In this document: piece after piece, positions 15,323 to 25,779 of the stretch
Layout of the letters: each line of letters opens with the position of its first letter
Position numbering within the stretch: the stretch's first letter is position 1
Assembly: GCA_002968845.1 (NCBI GenBank)
Contig: PVBG01000022.1
Coordinates: 25,180 to 89,179 of the forward strand
Source: Neorhizobium tomejilense
GTDB lineage: Bacteria > Pseudomonadota > Alphaproteobacteria > Rhizobiales > Rhizobiaceae
Length of the DNA: 64,000 bases
Direction: 5' to 3'
Made by a program: the position numbers and the translations under genes
Notes under the pieces: model-generated
Seen by the model: the letters and a program-made list of their open reading frames with translations, nothing else
Database searches by the model: none
Told to the model about the DNA's origin: nothing

Positions 15323-15856
15323 ATGAGCCGCATCGATACTTCGGCGATGAGCCGCATGCAGATCCTCGCCCGCAATCCTGCCGTTATCGCCCTGACTGTG
15401 GCGCTTGCGCTCGCAGGCTGCGCCAACAAGAAGAACCTGCCGAACAATGCCGGCGAGCTCGGTCTCAACGGCGCCGGCGCTGCAACGCCCGGTTCGACCC
15501 AGGACTTCACCGTCAATGTCGGCGACCGCATCTTTTTCGACACCGATAGCACTTCGATCCGCGCCGACGCTCAGCAGACGCTCGACCGTCAGGCGCAGTG
15601 GCTGGCGCGTTATCCGAACTACGCGATCACCGTCGAAGGCCATGCCGACGAACGCGGCACGCGCGAATACAACCTGGCGCTCGGCGCCCGCCGCGCTGCC
15701 GCCACCAAGGAATATCTCGCCTCGCGCGGCGTTCCGGCGAATCGCTTGAAGACCATCTCCTACGGCAAGGAACGCCCAGTTGCCGTCTGCGACGACATCT
15801 CCTGCTGGTCGCAGAACCGTCGCGCGGTCACCGTCCTCGGCGGCGCTGGTATGTGA
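15323..15856 (+). CDS. pal: Peptidoglycan-associated lipoprotein Pal
   Basis: Pal is an outer-membrane lipoprotein that binds peptidoglycan and completes the Tol-Pal bridge. The 177-residue product has a lipoprotein signal with lipobox LAGC (Cys about residue 33) and an OmpA-C-type domain (FFDTDSTSI, VEGHADERGTREYN, LGARRAAATKEYL, YGKERPV, SQNRRAV). A second ATG 24 bases downstream also fits the signal peptide; 15323 is kept because a GGAGAG lies upstream. It has its own promoter region and terminator. Confidence 0.97.
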   Translation: MSRIDTSAMSRMQILARNPAVIALTVALALAGCANKKNLPNNAGELGLNGAGAATPGSTQDFTVNVGDRIFFDTDSTSIRADAQQTLDRQAQWLARYPNYAITVEGHADERGTREYNLALGARRAAATKEYLASRGVPANRLKTISYGKERPVAVCDDISCWSQNRRAVTVLGGAGM

Positions 15857-15877
15857 TCCGAGCCACAGGCTCGATAT

Positions 15878-15910
15878 AAAAGGCGGTCTTCGGGCCGCCT
15901 TTTTGTTTTT
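15878..15910 (+). terminator. Rho-independent terminator after pal
   Basis: AAAAGGCGG (15878-15886) pairs with CCGCCTTTT (15895-15903) around an 8-base loop containing UUCG, and is followed by a T-rich tail (TTTTGTTTTT ending at 15910). It lies 22 bases after the pal stop. Confidence 0.88.
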
Positions 15911-16031
15911 TCCATAGTTTAGCCCTGTTTTCCGGGATTTTTGACCGGGAGCTCGGTTGCTTTTTGCCGGCAGTTGGAAAAATCTCCTCTCGCGCCAATC
16001 CGGCGCAGACTAAAGAGCAGGACGGACAAAG

Positions 16032-17084
16032 ATGAAGAAACTTGTCTTGGCAGCGATGCTGGGGCTGATGGCGACGAGCGCCCCGGCCGGGGCTTTGTCG
16101 CTGCCGAAACTCTTCCAGGGCAGCAATCAGCCTGCTGCAGAACAGCCGCGGGAAACCACTCCGCCCCCGGTCATTCTGGCGCAGAGCAATGATGCCGTCC
16201 GTATCCAGCAGCTCCAGGAAGAGGTCCGGCAGTTGAACGGCCGGATCGAGGAAATGAGTTTTCAGCTGCTGCAGATGCAGGAGCAGCTGCGCAAGACGCA
16301 GGAAGACAACGAATTCCGCTTCCAGGACCTGGAAAAGAAGAAGCGCACCGAAGTGGACGACGCGACCGGGAAACCGGCCGTGGCGTCCAACCGCGCTCCC
16401 GCCGCCCAGCCCCCGTTGCCGCAGACGACCGCTCCCGCGCAGTCCTCCGACGATGTCGCTCGGATCATCGAATCGCCGTCCGGTCAGGGCGTCGGCGGGG
16501 CAACCGCACCCGGCCGCGCGCCGCCTCCGACGACGCTCGGTTCGATGGATCTCGACCAGAACGGCAATCCGCGTGGCGCAGGCCGCAACGACCGGGCCAA
16601 CAATGCCGCCGGGCTTCCGGGCGTCGAGACCGGCCCGCAGACGACCGGCAGGACGCCGGCACCGACGGGCAGAACCGATCCGCAGCAGACCGCGTCGCTC
16701 GGCAGCGAGAACGATGCCTACCAGACCGCCTACAACCACGTACTGGCCGGCGATTATCCGCTCGCCGAGAAGGAATTCAACGGTTACCTGGCCGCCTATC
16801 CGAAGGGCGCCAAGGTGGCGGATGCGAGCTTCTGGCTGGGTGAATCGCAGTATTCCCAGGGAAAATACAACGACGCCGCCAAGACTTTCCTCAACGCGCA
16901 CCAGACCTACGGCAAGTCGCCGAAGGCGCCGGAAATGCTGCTGAAGCTCGGCATGTCGCTTGCCGCACTCGACAATACCGACACGGCTTGCGCAACCCTC
17001 AAGGAAGTCACCCGGCGTTATCCGAGCGCGCCGAAGGCCGTGCTCGCCAAGGTGGGCAGCGAACAGAAGCGCCTGGCCTGCTGA
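16032..17084 (+). CDS. cpoB: Cell division coordinator CpoB (YbgF)
   Basis: CpoB is the periplasmic partner of TolA that helps coordinate wall synthesis with outer-membrane constriction. The 350-residue protein has a Sec signal (cleavage near APAGA, about residue 20), a coiled-coil trimerisation segment (about 50-100, IQQLQEEVRQLNGRIEE), a long low-complexity linker rich in Ala, Pro and Thr, and a C-terminal TPR domain (about 235-350, YNHVLAGDYPLAEKEF, WLGESQYSQGKYNDAA). Operon position after pal supports the call. Confidence 0.94.
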   Translation: MKKLVLAAMLGLMATSAPAGALSLPKLFQGSNQPAAEQPRETTPPPVILAQSNDAVRIQQLQEEVRQLNGRIEEMSFQLLQMQEQLRKTQEDNEFRFQDLEKKKRTEVDDATGKPAVASNRAPAAQPPLPQTTAPAQSSDDVARIIESPSGQGVGGATAPGRAPPPTTLGSMDLDQNGNPRGAGRNDRANNAAGLPGVETGPQTTGRTPAPTGRTDPQQTASLGSENDAYQTAYNHVLAGDYPLAEKEFNGYLAAYPKGAKVADASFWLGESQYSQGKYNDAAKTFLNAHQTYGKSPKAPEMLLKLGMSLAALDNTDTACATLKEVTRRYPSAPKAVLAKVGSEQKRLAC

Positions 17085-17103
17085 TCCGCGGCGTCGTTTT
17101 CTG

Positions 17104-18465
17104 GTGACCGCGGGCCCGAAGATCCTGTCGCCCGAACAGGCGGCCGAACGGCTGATCGCCGATCTCGCCAGACCAGCGCGCCTTCTCGTGGCGATTTCCG
17201 GGGGCAGCGATTCCTGCGGGCTTCTGGTCGCCCTTTCGAAAACCAATTTCCCCGGCTCCGGCCTGTCGCTTTTCGCGGCGACGATCGATCATGGGCTGAG
17301 GTCCGGATCGGCGGACGAGGCACATGCCATGGCAGCCCTTTGCGGCCGACTGGGTATTCCGCATTTCATCCGCCGGTGGGAAGGCGAGAAACCGCGGACC
17401 GGCATCTCCGCGGCGGCCCGCGAGGCGCGCTACCGGCTGCTGCTCGAGGTCGCCGACGCGGTCGATGCGACGGCAATCGTTACCGGGCATACGCTCGACG
17501 ACCAGGCCGAAACGATCGCGATGCGTGCGGCCCGCGGCGAGGGCGATGAAAATTCCGGGCTTGCCGGCATGGCCCACGCGGTGCTCCTCGATCGCCGCCG
17601 GTGGCTTTTGCGCCCGTTCCTTGAGACGCGCCGATCCGATATCCGTGACTTCCTGACCAGGGAAGGGCTGGGCTGGATCGACGATCCCAGCAATCTCGAT
17701 CCGCATTACGAGCGGGTGCGGGTCCGCGGACAGCTGGCGCAGGAGGATCGGTTCGACGCCGCCGCCCAAGCCATGGCCGCTGCGCGGCGGACGGCGCTTT
17801 CCGACGAGGCGGCGCGGCTTGTGCGGGAGCATCTGACCATCCGCCAGGGCGTTCTGGCGCATCTTGCCCCAGCGGGCCTGCAGGGGGACGAGACGTCACG
17901 CCGTCATGCACTGTCGCTCCTCGCCGCGGTGCTCGGGGGCAGGGCGCATGCGCTCGGCAGCGAGAGCATGGACCGGCTCATGGCCTTTCTCGACGGCGGC
18001 CAGCCGGGCCGCATCACTGCCGGCCGGGTGATCTTCGACCGGCGCCGCGACGGGCTTTATCTCGTCCGCGAAAACCGCGGCATACTGCCGCTGCACCTTC
18101 CTGCGGGCAATACGGCGATCTGGGACGGCCGCTACCGCATCACGAACACCGGCCAGCACGAGATCATCGTCGGCCCGACCGCTCCGGATCGCGACGAAGC
18201 GTTGGCGCTGTTTCCCGGCGTGCCGCCCGCGATCGCTATGCGCGCCGTGGCAGCGATGCCTTTCATCGAAGCCAATGCCCTCCTTTCGGCGGAGGATCGC
18301 GAAAACAAAAGTGTGCCCGACCGAAGTATCGTCCGCCCTGTGCTTGCGCCTTTCGACCGTTTTTTGCCGCAGTTCGAGCTTAGATTTGGCATCGAGTTAG
18401 CGGTTTTGCTCGGATGCGACGGTTTTCCCCGGCTGCCAGTTAAGGATTCCTGGCGGAAAAGGTAG
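17104..18465 (+). CDS. tilS: tRNA(Ile)-lysidine synthetase TilS
   Basis: TilS converts cytidine-34 of the CAU-anticodon tRNA-Ile to lysidine, changing its decoding to AUA. The 453-residue product has the ATP-pyrophosphatase P-loop SGGSDS (about residue 32), TIDHGLR, TGHTLDDQAET and a RARGEG-like RAARGEG segment, plus a divergent C-terminal domain. The GTG at 17104 is chosen since the in-frame extension upstream would overlap cpoB for over 100 bases and has no family similarity. No strong ribosome-binding site is evident, so this start is moderately uncertain. Confidence 0.92.
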   Translation: MTAGPKILSPEQAAERLIADLARPARLLVAISGGSDSCGLLVALSKTNFPGSGLSLFAATIDHGLRSGSADEAHAMAALCGRLGIPHFIRRWEGEKPRTGISAAAREARYRLLLEVADAVDATAIVTGHTLDDQAETIAMRAARGEGDENSGLAGMAHAVLLDRRRWLLRPFLETRRSDIRDFLTREGLGWIDDPSNLDPHYERVRVRGQLAQEDRFDAAAQAMAAARRTALSDEAARLVREHLTIRQGVLAHLAPAGLQGDETSRRHALSLLAAVLGGRAHALGSESMDRLMAFLDGGQPGRITAGRVIFDRRRDGLYLVRENRGILPLHLPAGNTAIWDGRYRITNTGQHEIIVGPTAPDRDEALALFPGVPPAIAMRAVAAMPFIEANALLSAEDRENKSVPDRSIVRPVLAPFDRFLPQFELRFGIELAVLLGCDGFPRLPVKDSWRKR

Positions 18466-18570
18466 GCGGTGGCTCCTGTTCGCCTTGGCAAGGACTTGCC
18501 GCAACCCTATGTTATGCGGCAAGCAAGGCGGCCGGCTCAAGAAGCTGGCCGTCGCAGTCCGGGGAGTTCA

Positions 18571-20505
<1,935 letters not shown>

Positions 20506-20524
20506 TCCTTCGTCGACTGAATTC

Positions 20525-20558
20525 AAAAGCCGCCGCGGAGCAATCCGCGGCGGCTTTT
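20525..20558 (+). terminator. Strong hairpin terminator after ftsH
   Basis: A perfect 15-bp stem (20525-20539 with 20544-20558) closes a GCAA tetraloop of the stable GNRA class, with a 5' A run and 3' T run. It lies 19 bases after the ftsH stop. Confidence 0.92.
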
Positions 20559-20735
20559 GCTTGGAAGGTTTTGTTATGAGTAACGGGATATAATCGATTT
20601 TGATGCTAATTTATGTGCTTGTGCCGTTAAACTATGGCATGAGCCAAGCTTCAGGCGGGTTTTACCGTCTAACATGCTGCGGGTTCGATCCCTGCAAGGA
20701 CCGCGACGTTCAGGCGCGATGACGAAGGAGCTTAT

Positions 20736-22088
20736 ATGACACGCCGCTATTTTGGCACCGATGGCATTCGCGGACAGTCCAACATGCATCCGATGACGCC
20801 GGATCTCGCGATGCGCGTCGGCATTGCTGTCGGGACGATCTTCCGCAACGGCAATCATCGCCACCGGGTGGTGATCGGCAAGGATACGCGCCTCTCCGGC
20901 TATATGCTGGAAAACGCCATGGTGGCGGGTTTCACCGCTGCCGGCCTCGACGTCTTCCTGCTCGGGCCGATCCCGACGCCGGCTGTCGCCATGCTCACCC
21001 GGTCGCTGCGTGCCGATGTCGGCGTGATGATCTCCGCCTCGCACAATCCTTACGAAGATAACGGCATCAAGCTGTTCGGTCCTGACGGCTACAAGCTCTC
21101 CGACGAGCTGGAGATGCGCATCGAGGACCTGCTCGACAGCGACCTGCACTCCCAGCTCGCCAAGTCCGGCGATATCGGCCGGGCGAAGCGCGTCGAGGGC
21201 GACATCTATCGCTATATCGAACATGTGAAGCGTACCCTCCCGCGCGACGTTACCCTGCACGGACTGCGCGTCGCGATCGATTGCGCCAATGGCGCGGCCT
21301 ACAAGGTGGCTCCGCTGGCGCTCTGGGAACTCGGCGCGGAGGTGGTGACGATTGGCAACGAACCGAACGGCACGAACATCAATCTCGACTGCGGCTCGAC
21401 CAGCCCGGAAGCGCTGCAGCGGAAAGTGCATGAAGTGCGCGCCGATATCGGCATCGCACTCGACGGCGATGCGGACCGCGTCATCATCGTCGACGAGCGC
21501 GGCGAGATCGTCGATGGCGACCAGCTGATGGCTGTGATCGCCGAAAGCTGGGCCGAGGACCAGAAGCTGAAAGGCGGCGGCATCGTCGCGACCGTGATGT
21601 CCAATCTCGGCCTTGAACGTTTCCTCAACGGCAAGGGCCTCGACCTGGCACGCACTAAGGTCGGCGACCGTTATGTCGTCGAGCATATGCGCACACATGA
21701 TTTCAACGTCGGCGGCGAACAATCCGGCCATATCGTGCTTTCCGATTTCGGCACGACCGGTGACGGCCTTGTCGCCGGCCTGCAGGTCCTGGCGCGGGCA
21801 AAGCGCCTTGGCCGGCCGGTCAGCGAGATCTGCCGCCGTTTCGATCCCGTGCCGCAGCTTCTGAAAAATGTCCGTTTCCAGGGCGGCAAGCCGCTCGAGG
21901 ACCAGATCGTCCGTCAGGCGATCGCGGATGCGGAAGCCGAGCTCGCCGCCAAGGGCCGCCTGGTGATCCGCCCCTCCGGCACAGAGCCGCTGATCCGGGT
22001 GATGGCGGAAGGCGACGACCGGGGACAGATCGAGCGCATCGTCGACGGGTTGGTCGGCGTCATCGCCAACGTCCGCAACGCGGCCTGA
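20736..22088 (+). CDS. glmM: Phosphoglucosamine mutase GlmM
   Basis: GlmM interconverts glucosamine-6-phosphate and glucosamine-1-phosphate on the way to UDP-GlcNAc for peptidoglycan and lipopolysaccharide. The 450-residue protein has FGTDGIRG at the N terminus, the phosphoserine loop ISASHNPYEDNG (about residue 100), the metal loop DGDADR (about 245), a GEQSGHI substrate loop and the RPSGTEPLIRVM phosphate-binding loop near the C terminus. AAGGAG precedes the start. The ftsH-glmM order is common in rhizobia. Confidence 0.97.
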   Translation: MTRRYFGTDGIRGQSNMHPMTPDLAMRVGIAVGTIFRNGNHRHRVVIGKDTRLSGYMLENAMVAGFTAAGLDVFLLGPIPTPAVAMLTRSLRADVGVMISASHNPYEDNGIKLFGPDGYKLSDELEMRIEDLLDSDLHSQLAKSGDIGRAKRVEGDIYRYIEHVKRTLPRDVTLHGLRVAIDCANGAAYKVAPLALWELGAEVVTIGNEPNGTNINLDCGSTSPEALQRKVHEVRADIGIALDGDADRVIIVDERGEIVDGDQLMAVIAESWAEDQKLKGGGIVATVMSNLGLERFLNGKGLDLARTKVGDRYVVEHMRTHDFNVGGEQSGHIVLSDFGTTGDGLVAGLQVLARAKRLGRPVSEICRRFDPVPQLLKNVRFQGGKPLEDQIVRQAIADAEAELAAKGRLVIRPSGTEPLIRVMAEGDDRGQIERIVDGLVGVIANVRNAA

Positions 22089-22114
22089 CGGCGCAAGCCC
22101 CCAAGCCCAATGAA

Positions 22115-22147
22115 AAAGGCCACCCGCGGTTTTCGCGGGTGGCCTTT
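22115..22147 (+). terminator. Hairpin terminator after glmM
   Basis: AAAGGCCACCCGCG (22115-22128) and CGCGGGTGGCCTTT (22134-22147) form a perfect 14-bp stem around GTTTT, followed by ATTTTT. It sits between the convergent glmM and chemoreceptor genes and could serve both strands. Confidence 0.9.
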
Positions 22148-22193
22148 ATTTTTGCTGCGAGTTCCGGATGGCCGGATCGCCGTTCTTGTTGTC

Positions 22194-24161
22194 TCAGAAC
22201 TCTTCCCAATCCTGCTTCGCGGCAGCGGCATTTCCCTGGAATGACTGCGCGACTTTGGCAACCATTCGGCGGGCCGGCGAGGCCGCCGGGCGGCTGCTGC
22301 CGGATGCGATTGCGGGCGAGCCGCGATGCGAAGACGTTCCCGTTGCGGCGCCGCCGCCGATATGGAATTGCGACAGGAGCTGGAACAGGCCCTCCGCGTC
22401 GCGGGCAAGACTGTGTGCCGCTGCGGTGGTTTCCTCGACCATGGCCGCGTTCTGCTGCGTCCCCTGATCCATGGTATTGACCGAGGTGTTGATCTCCTTG
22501 AGGCCGGTCGACTGTTCCTTCGAGGCTTCCACAATGGCCTCGACATTGCCGTTGACCTGCTGGACCTGGATGACGATCTCCTGCAGGGCCTTGCCGGTTT
22601 CCCCGACCAGCGCCACGCCGCTCTTCACGTGGTCGTTGGAGGTGTGGATCAGTTCCTTGATCTCTTTTGCCGCCTTGGCGGAACGCTGGGCGAGTTCCCG
22701 CACTTCCTGCGCCACCACCGCGAAGCCCTTGCCGGCCTCGCCGGCACGGGCAGCCTCGACGCCGGCGTTGAGAGCGAGCAGATTGGTCTGGAAAGCGATC
22801 TCGTCGATGACACCGATGATGTTGCCGATCTCGACGGCGGACGAATCGATCTTGCCCATCGCGTCGACCGCATCACGGACGACCCGGCCGGAGCGCTCGG
22901 CATTTTCCTTGGTCATGCGCACCAGGTTGCCAGCCTCCTGAGCGCGGTTGCTGGAGTCGGAAACCGTCGTGGTGATCTCTTCCAGGGCCGCTGCGGTTTC
23001 TTCGACGGAGGCCGCCTGCTGTTCGGTGCGCTTGGCGAGGTCGTCGGAGGCCGAGCGGATTTCCTGGGCACCGGCGGCTATCGCACTCGCATTCGCGGCA
23101 ACCTTCTGCATCGCTTCGCGAAGTTTCGCCACCGCGGCGTTGTAGTCGGCCCTTAACTGGTCGAGCGAGGGAGTGAAGGGTGTGTTGATCTCCCGGGTCA
23201 GGTCGCCGTTTGCCAGGGCCTGCAGAGCGTCGGCGAGCTGGCGGACCGCCTGGCTCGTCTGTTCTGCGAGAGCACTGCGCTCGGTCGCTTCCTGTTCCAG
23301 CCTGTGGCGTTCTCCAACGGTCCGTTTTGCCTCGGCATCCGCTTCGCGCTCCGCCTTGATGGAGATGGCCTCCCGGAGGGCGGCCACGGCGCGGGCCAGC
23401 ATGCCGATCTCGTCGCCGCGTGCCTCGATCGTTCGGTCGCCTTCGAGGTTGCCCGCAGCCATGGCTTTCAGCGATTGCTGCAGCTTGGAGAGCGGTCCGA
23501 TGATCGAGCGGGCGGTCAGGAAGGCCGCAATGATCGAAAGCAGCGCAGCTATGCCGAGGGCGGCCAGCGCAAGATTTCTAAAGCCGCTCGCCGCATTGCG
23601 GACATCGCCGCCGATCGTTTTGTTGAGCGCTTCCTGGTAGTCGATGAATTTGTTGATTGCGCCGAGCCAGGAGACGAAGAGCGGACGGGCCTGTTCCAGC
23701 AGGATCTTGCGGGCCGCCTCGCCATCACCTTTTTCCTGCAGCGAAATGATCTGGCCGACCAGCGGGTTGGTCTTTGACTGAATATCGGCGATCTCTGCCA
23801 GTATCGTCTTTTCGCGATCCGTTGCACCGGAGGGGGCACCGACCATTTCCGCCATGCGTTTCTCGTTTTCCGCATAGGATGCCGCGAGCTTGCCGATAAG
23901 CGCTTCCGCTTCCTTGCGCTCGGCCTCGGACGTGACGAGCGTCACGTCGCGGATCGCGATCGCCCGGTCGTGCACGCTGCCGCGATAGTTGATGGCATAA
24001 CGCTGCTTGACGCTGTTGACGTCGTTTACGGTTGCCAGGTCATTGTCGATCGTCTTGACCTCGCTGGTGGAATAGAAAGTCAGGCCGATCATCAGGAGAA
24101 GCAAAAACCCGAACCCGATAGCCAATCGGAATGCTATGCCGAATGTCTTGACATTGCTCAT
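22194..24161 (-). CDS. Methyl-accepting chemotaxis protein with C-terminal CheR/CheB tether
   Basis: A complete chemoreceptor of 655 residues. It has a membrane segment at about 12-31, a four-helix-bundle-type periplasmic domain (about 32-190), a second membrane segment (about 192-212), a HAMP domain (about 213-265) and a further HAMP-like unit near 305-350 (LANGDLTREI). The methyl-accepting coiled coil has the invariant tip (EIAFQTNLLALNAGVEAA, about residue 470). It ends in a flexible linker and DWEEF, the C-terminal pentapeptide type that recruits CheR and CheB in high-abundance receptors. The ligand is unknown. A run of ATG-proximal basic residues and the N-terminal helix support the start at 24161. 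Confidence 0.95.
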   Translation of the reverse strand: MSNVKTFGIAFRLAIGFGFLLLLMIGLTFYSTSEVKTIDNDLATVNDVNSVKQRYAINYRGSVHDRAIAIRDVTLVTSEAERKEAEALIGKLAASYAENEKRMAEMVGAPSGATDREKTILAEIADIQSKTNPLVGQIISLQEKGDGEAARKILLEQARPLFVSWLGAINKFIDYQEALNKTIGGDVRNAASGFRNLALAALGIAALLSIIAAFLTARSIIGPLSKLQQSLKAMAAGNLEGDRTIEARGDEIGMLARAVAALREAISIKAEREADAEAKRTVGERHRLEQEATERSALAEQTSQAVRQLADALQALANGDLTREINTPFTPSLDQLRADYNAAVAKLREAMQKVAANASAIAAGAQEIRSASDDLAKRTEQQAASVEETAAALEEITTTVSDSSNRAQEAGNLVRMTKENAERSGRVVRDAVDAMGKIDSSAVEIGNIIGVIDEIAFQTNLLALNAGVEAARAGEAGKGFAVVAQEVRELAQRSAKAAKEIKELIHTSNDHVKSGVALVGETGKALQEIVIQVQQVNGNVEAIVEASKEQSTGLKEINTSVNTMDQGTQQNAAMVEETTAAAHSLARDAEGLFQLLSQFHIGGGAATGTSSHRGSPAIASGSSRPAASPARRMVAKVAQSFQGNAAAAKQDWEEF

Positions 24162-24759
24162 GGACAGTTCTCTCTTTTGCGGCGCCTTGCGCCGCAGCTA
24201 CGCGCGGTCAATCTTCTCCGGAAGAGCACTCGCGCAATCCCATCGCAGTAGTTCGCCGACTGGAGTTGCTTGTTTGGCGCAAAAGATATTTGCGGATCGA
24301 CCGTAGCGGCAATCCAAGCGTCGAGTTCAGAATGCGCTCGGCGCTCAGGCGTACTCCACCAGTCCTTCGGCACTATCGATTCCCCGGTATTCCCCCTTCG
24401 GAATGTGCTAAAAATAGCTATCTATGGTTTATAAAGAATTAATTGTTTATCTAAGCTTAAATTACCAGTTGCTAACTATTTTGTACTGAAGCAGATGAGA
24501 ACAATAGTTCGGTATGGCGCCGTGGATATCGCCGGTCGCGCCTGGCGGGGAAAAGAACGGAATCCGTCCGGTGCGAGTGCCTTCCTGCAAGTCTCGGGCG
24601 CGCCGTTACTTGTAGAATTGCCTGTGATTTAGGAAAACGCGCGGTAAACGAGCATGGTTAAGCGAGACTTAACCTTTGTCGATCATCATCCACGGCGGAT
24701 CAACCCGTTGGCTGCCCGCTTTGCATGCCATACGCGATACGAGCTTTGGAGATGAACCC
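24162..24759. other. Divergent regulatory region between the chemoreceptor and the outer-membrane protein gene
   Basis: These 598 bases show no credible gene; short frames present lack codon bias and similarity. About 24405-24490 is strikingly AT-rich (TTTATAAAGAATTAATTG) compared with the surrounding GC-rich DNA, and probably contains promoter elements. A TTAA-N7-TTAA dyad lies at its right end and is listed separately. Confidence 0.6.
24656..24674. promoter_or_regulatory. CtrA-like TTAA-N7-TTAA dyad upstream of an outer-membrane protein
   Basis: GGTTAAG (24656-24662) and CTTAACC (24668-24674) are a perfect 7-bp dyad with a 5-base centre. Read another way it is TTAA-N7-TTAACC, the consensus for the alphaproteobacterial cell-cycle regulator CtrA. 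It lies 86 bases before the ATG at 24760. Binding is inferred from the motif only. Confidence 0.5.
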
Positions 24760-25596
24760 ATGAAAAAGTTGCTGGCCAGCGCTTTTGCGCTGACACTGAC
24801 GGTGAGTGCCGCCAATTCCGCCGATCTCTACCAGCCGCAGCCGGAGCCTTATCAGGATGCGCCCGAAGTAACCGTTCAGGAGGCTACCGGCTGGTACCTT
24901 CGCGGCGACGTCGGCTATTCCTTCAAGAAGTCGCGCGGCACCGAATTCTATCAGGGTACCGGCACGCCCGGCGTGGCGATGGCCGAATTCGGCCGCTCCG
25001 ACCTGCGTGATGCCTTCACGCTCGGGGGCGGTGTCGGTTACCAGATCAACAGCTACCTGCGCACCGACGTCACCCTCGACTACATGTTCAACAGCAAGTT
25101 CCGCGGCTCAACGTCCGGCGGTTGCGGTGTCGCCGCCGCGTGTACCTCGACCGACCTGGCCTCGATGCACGCTTATTCGCTTATGGCCAACGCCTATGTC
25201 GATCTCGGCACCTATGGCTCCTTCACGCCTTACGTCGGTGGCGGCATCGGTGGCACCTACGTCAAGTGGTCGAACCTGCGCAACACGTCCTGCGCCGACA
25301 GCGGCGCCGGTTGCGACCCGGAAGTGACGCATGGCGGCGAAAAGAGCTGGCGTTTCACCTACGCGCTCATGGCCGGCGCGTCGATCGACGTCACCTGCAA
25401 CGTCAAGGCCGATGTCGGCTACCGCTTCCGCCATGTCACGGGCGGCGACATGTTCGGTTACTCAACGGGCGGCGGCCCGGGCAAGGACAAGGGTTTCTAT
25501 TCGCATGAAGCCCGCGTCGGCGCCCGCTACATCTTCGGCGGCTGCGACACGCCGCCGGCCTACGAGCCTCCGCCGCAGCAGATCGTCTACAAGTAA
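24760..25596 (+). CDS. Outer-membrane beta-barrel protein (Omp25/opacity-like)
   Basis: This 278-residue protein has a Sec signal (MKKLLASAFALTLTV to ANSADLYQP, about residue 20) and a barrel of alternating strands (GWYLRGDVGYSF, AFTLGGGVGYQI, LRTDVTLDYMF, FTPYVGGGIGGTYV, KADVGYRFRHV, EARVGARYIFG). This resembles the Omp25/Omp31/RopB-type surface proteins of Rhizobiales. It has four Cys in loop regions (GCGVAAAC, CADSGAGC), which is somewhat unusual. ATG 24760 with GGAG upstream puts the signal peptide at the N terminus. A terminator follows. Confidence 0.88.
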   Translation: MKKLLASAFALTLTVSAANSADLYQPQPEPYQDAPEVTVQEATGWYLRGDVGYSFKKSRGTEFYQGTGTPGVAMAEFGRSDLRDAFTLGGGVGYQINSYLRTDVTLDYMFNSKFRGSTSGGCGVAAACTSTDLASMHAYSLMANAYVDLGTYGSFTPYVGGGIGGTYVKWSNLRNTSCADSGAGCDPEVTHGGEKSWRFTYALMAGASIDVTCNVKADVGYRFRHVTGGDMFGYSTGGGPGKDKGFYSHEARVGARYIFGGCDTPPAYEPPPQQIVYK

Positions 25597-25616
25597 TATT
25601 ACCTCGTCTCCTAGCC

Positions 25617-25640
25617 AAAGCCGCCTTCGGGCGGCTTTTT
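25617..25640 (+). terminator. Rho-independent terminator after the outer-membrane protein gene
   Basis: AAAGCCGCC (25617-25625) pairs with GGCGGCTTT (25630-25638) around a TTCG tetraloop and is followed by more T. It starts 20 bases after the stop codon. Confidence 0.9.
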
Positions 25641-25695
25641 GCGTTTGCGGCGACAAAGCTGCGGCAAAAATTTGTCCGTGAGCGACGTTACCCGC

Positions 25696-25724
25696 TTGAC
25701 TGTGAAGGCGCTCAGGCATAACCA
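25696..25724 (+). promoter_or_regulatory. Probable serC promoter
   Basis: TTGACT (25696-25701, preceded by C as in the rhizobial CTTGAC consensus) and CATAAC (25718-25723) are separated by 16 bases. Transcription from here would give a leader of roughly 50 bases before serC. Confidence 0.5.
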
Positions 25725-25737
25725 CAGCGGCGGGACA

Positions 25738-25779
25738 CCCTTCCCCAACGAAGGGCCATCTATCTGGAAGGATAGCCAT
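25738..25779 (+). ncRNA. serC leader RNA (two-hairpin 5' UTR element)
   Basis: CCCTTC/GAAGGG (25738-25743 and 25750-25755) and CTATC/GATAG (25760-25764 and 25771-25775) can form two adjacent hairpins directly upstream of the serC ATG. The second holds the GGAAG ribosome-binding bases in its loop. A conserved serC leader motif is known upstream of this gene in Rhizobiales, and location plus the twin-hairpin form match it. A covariance-model match was not run, so the boundary and identity are provisional. Confidence 0.55.

Noticed and set aside
20670..20710. Possible complete tRNA gene between ftsH and glmM
   Set aside because: Only a T-arm-like hairpin and a doubtful second stem are present; no matching 5' acceptor arm or D arm was found, so it is listed as a low-interest finding rather than a tRNA feature.
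24158..24373. Minus-strand open frame upstream of the chemoreceptor
   Set aside because: It lacks codon bias and any family resemblance and overlaps the expected promoter region.
24410..24490. AT-rich block as a possible horizontally acquired insert or replication origin
   Set aside because: It is only about 80 bases and fits an ordinary promoter-bearing intergenic region; no DnaA boxes or mobility genes were seen.
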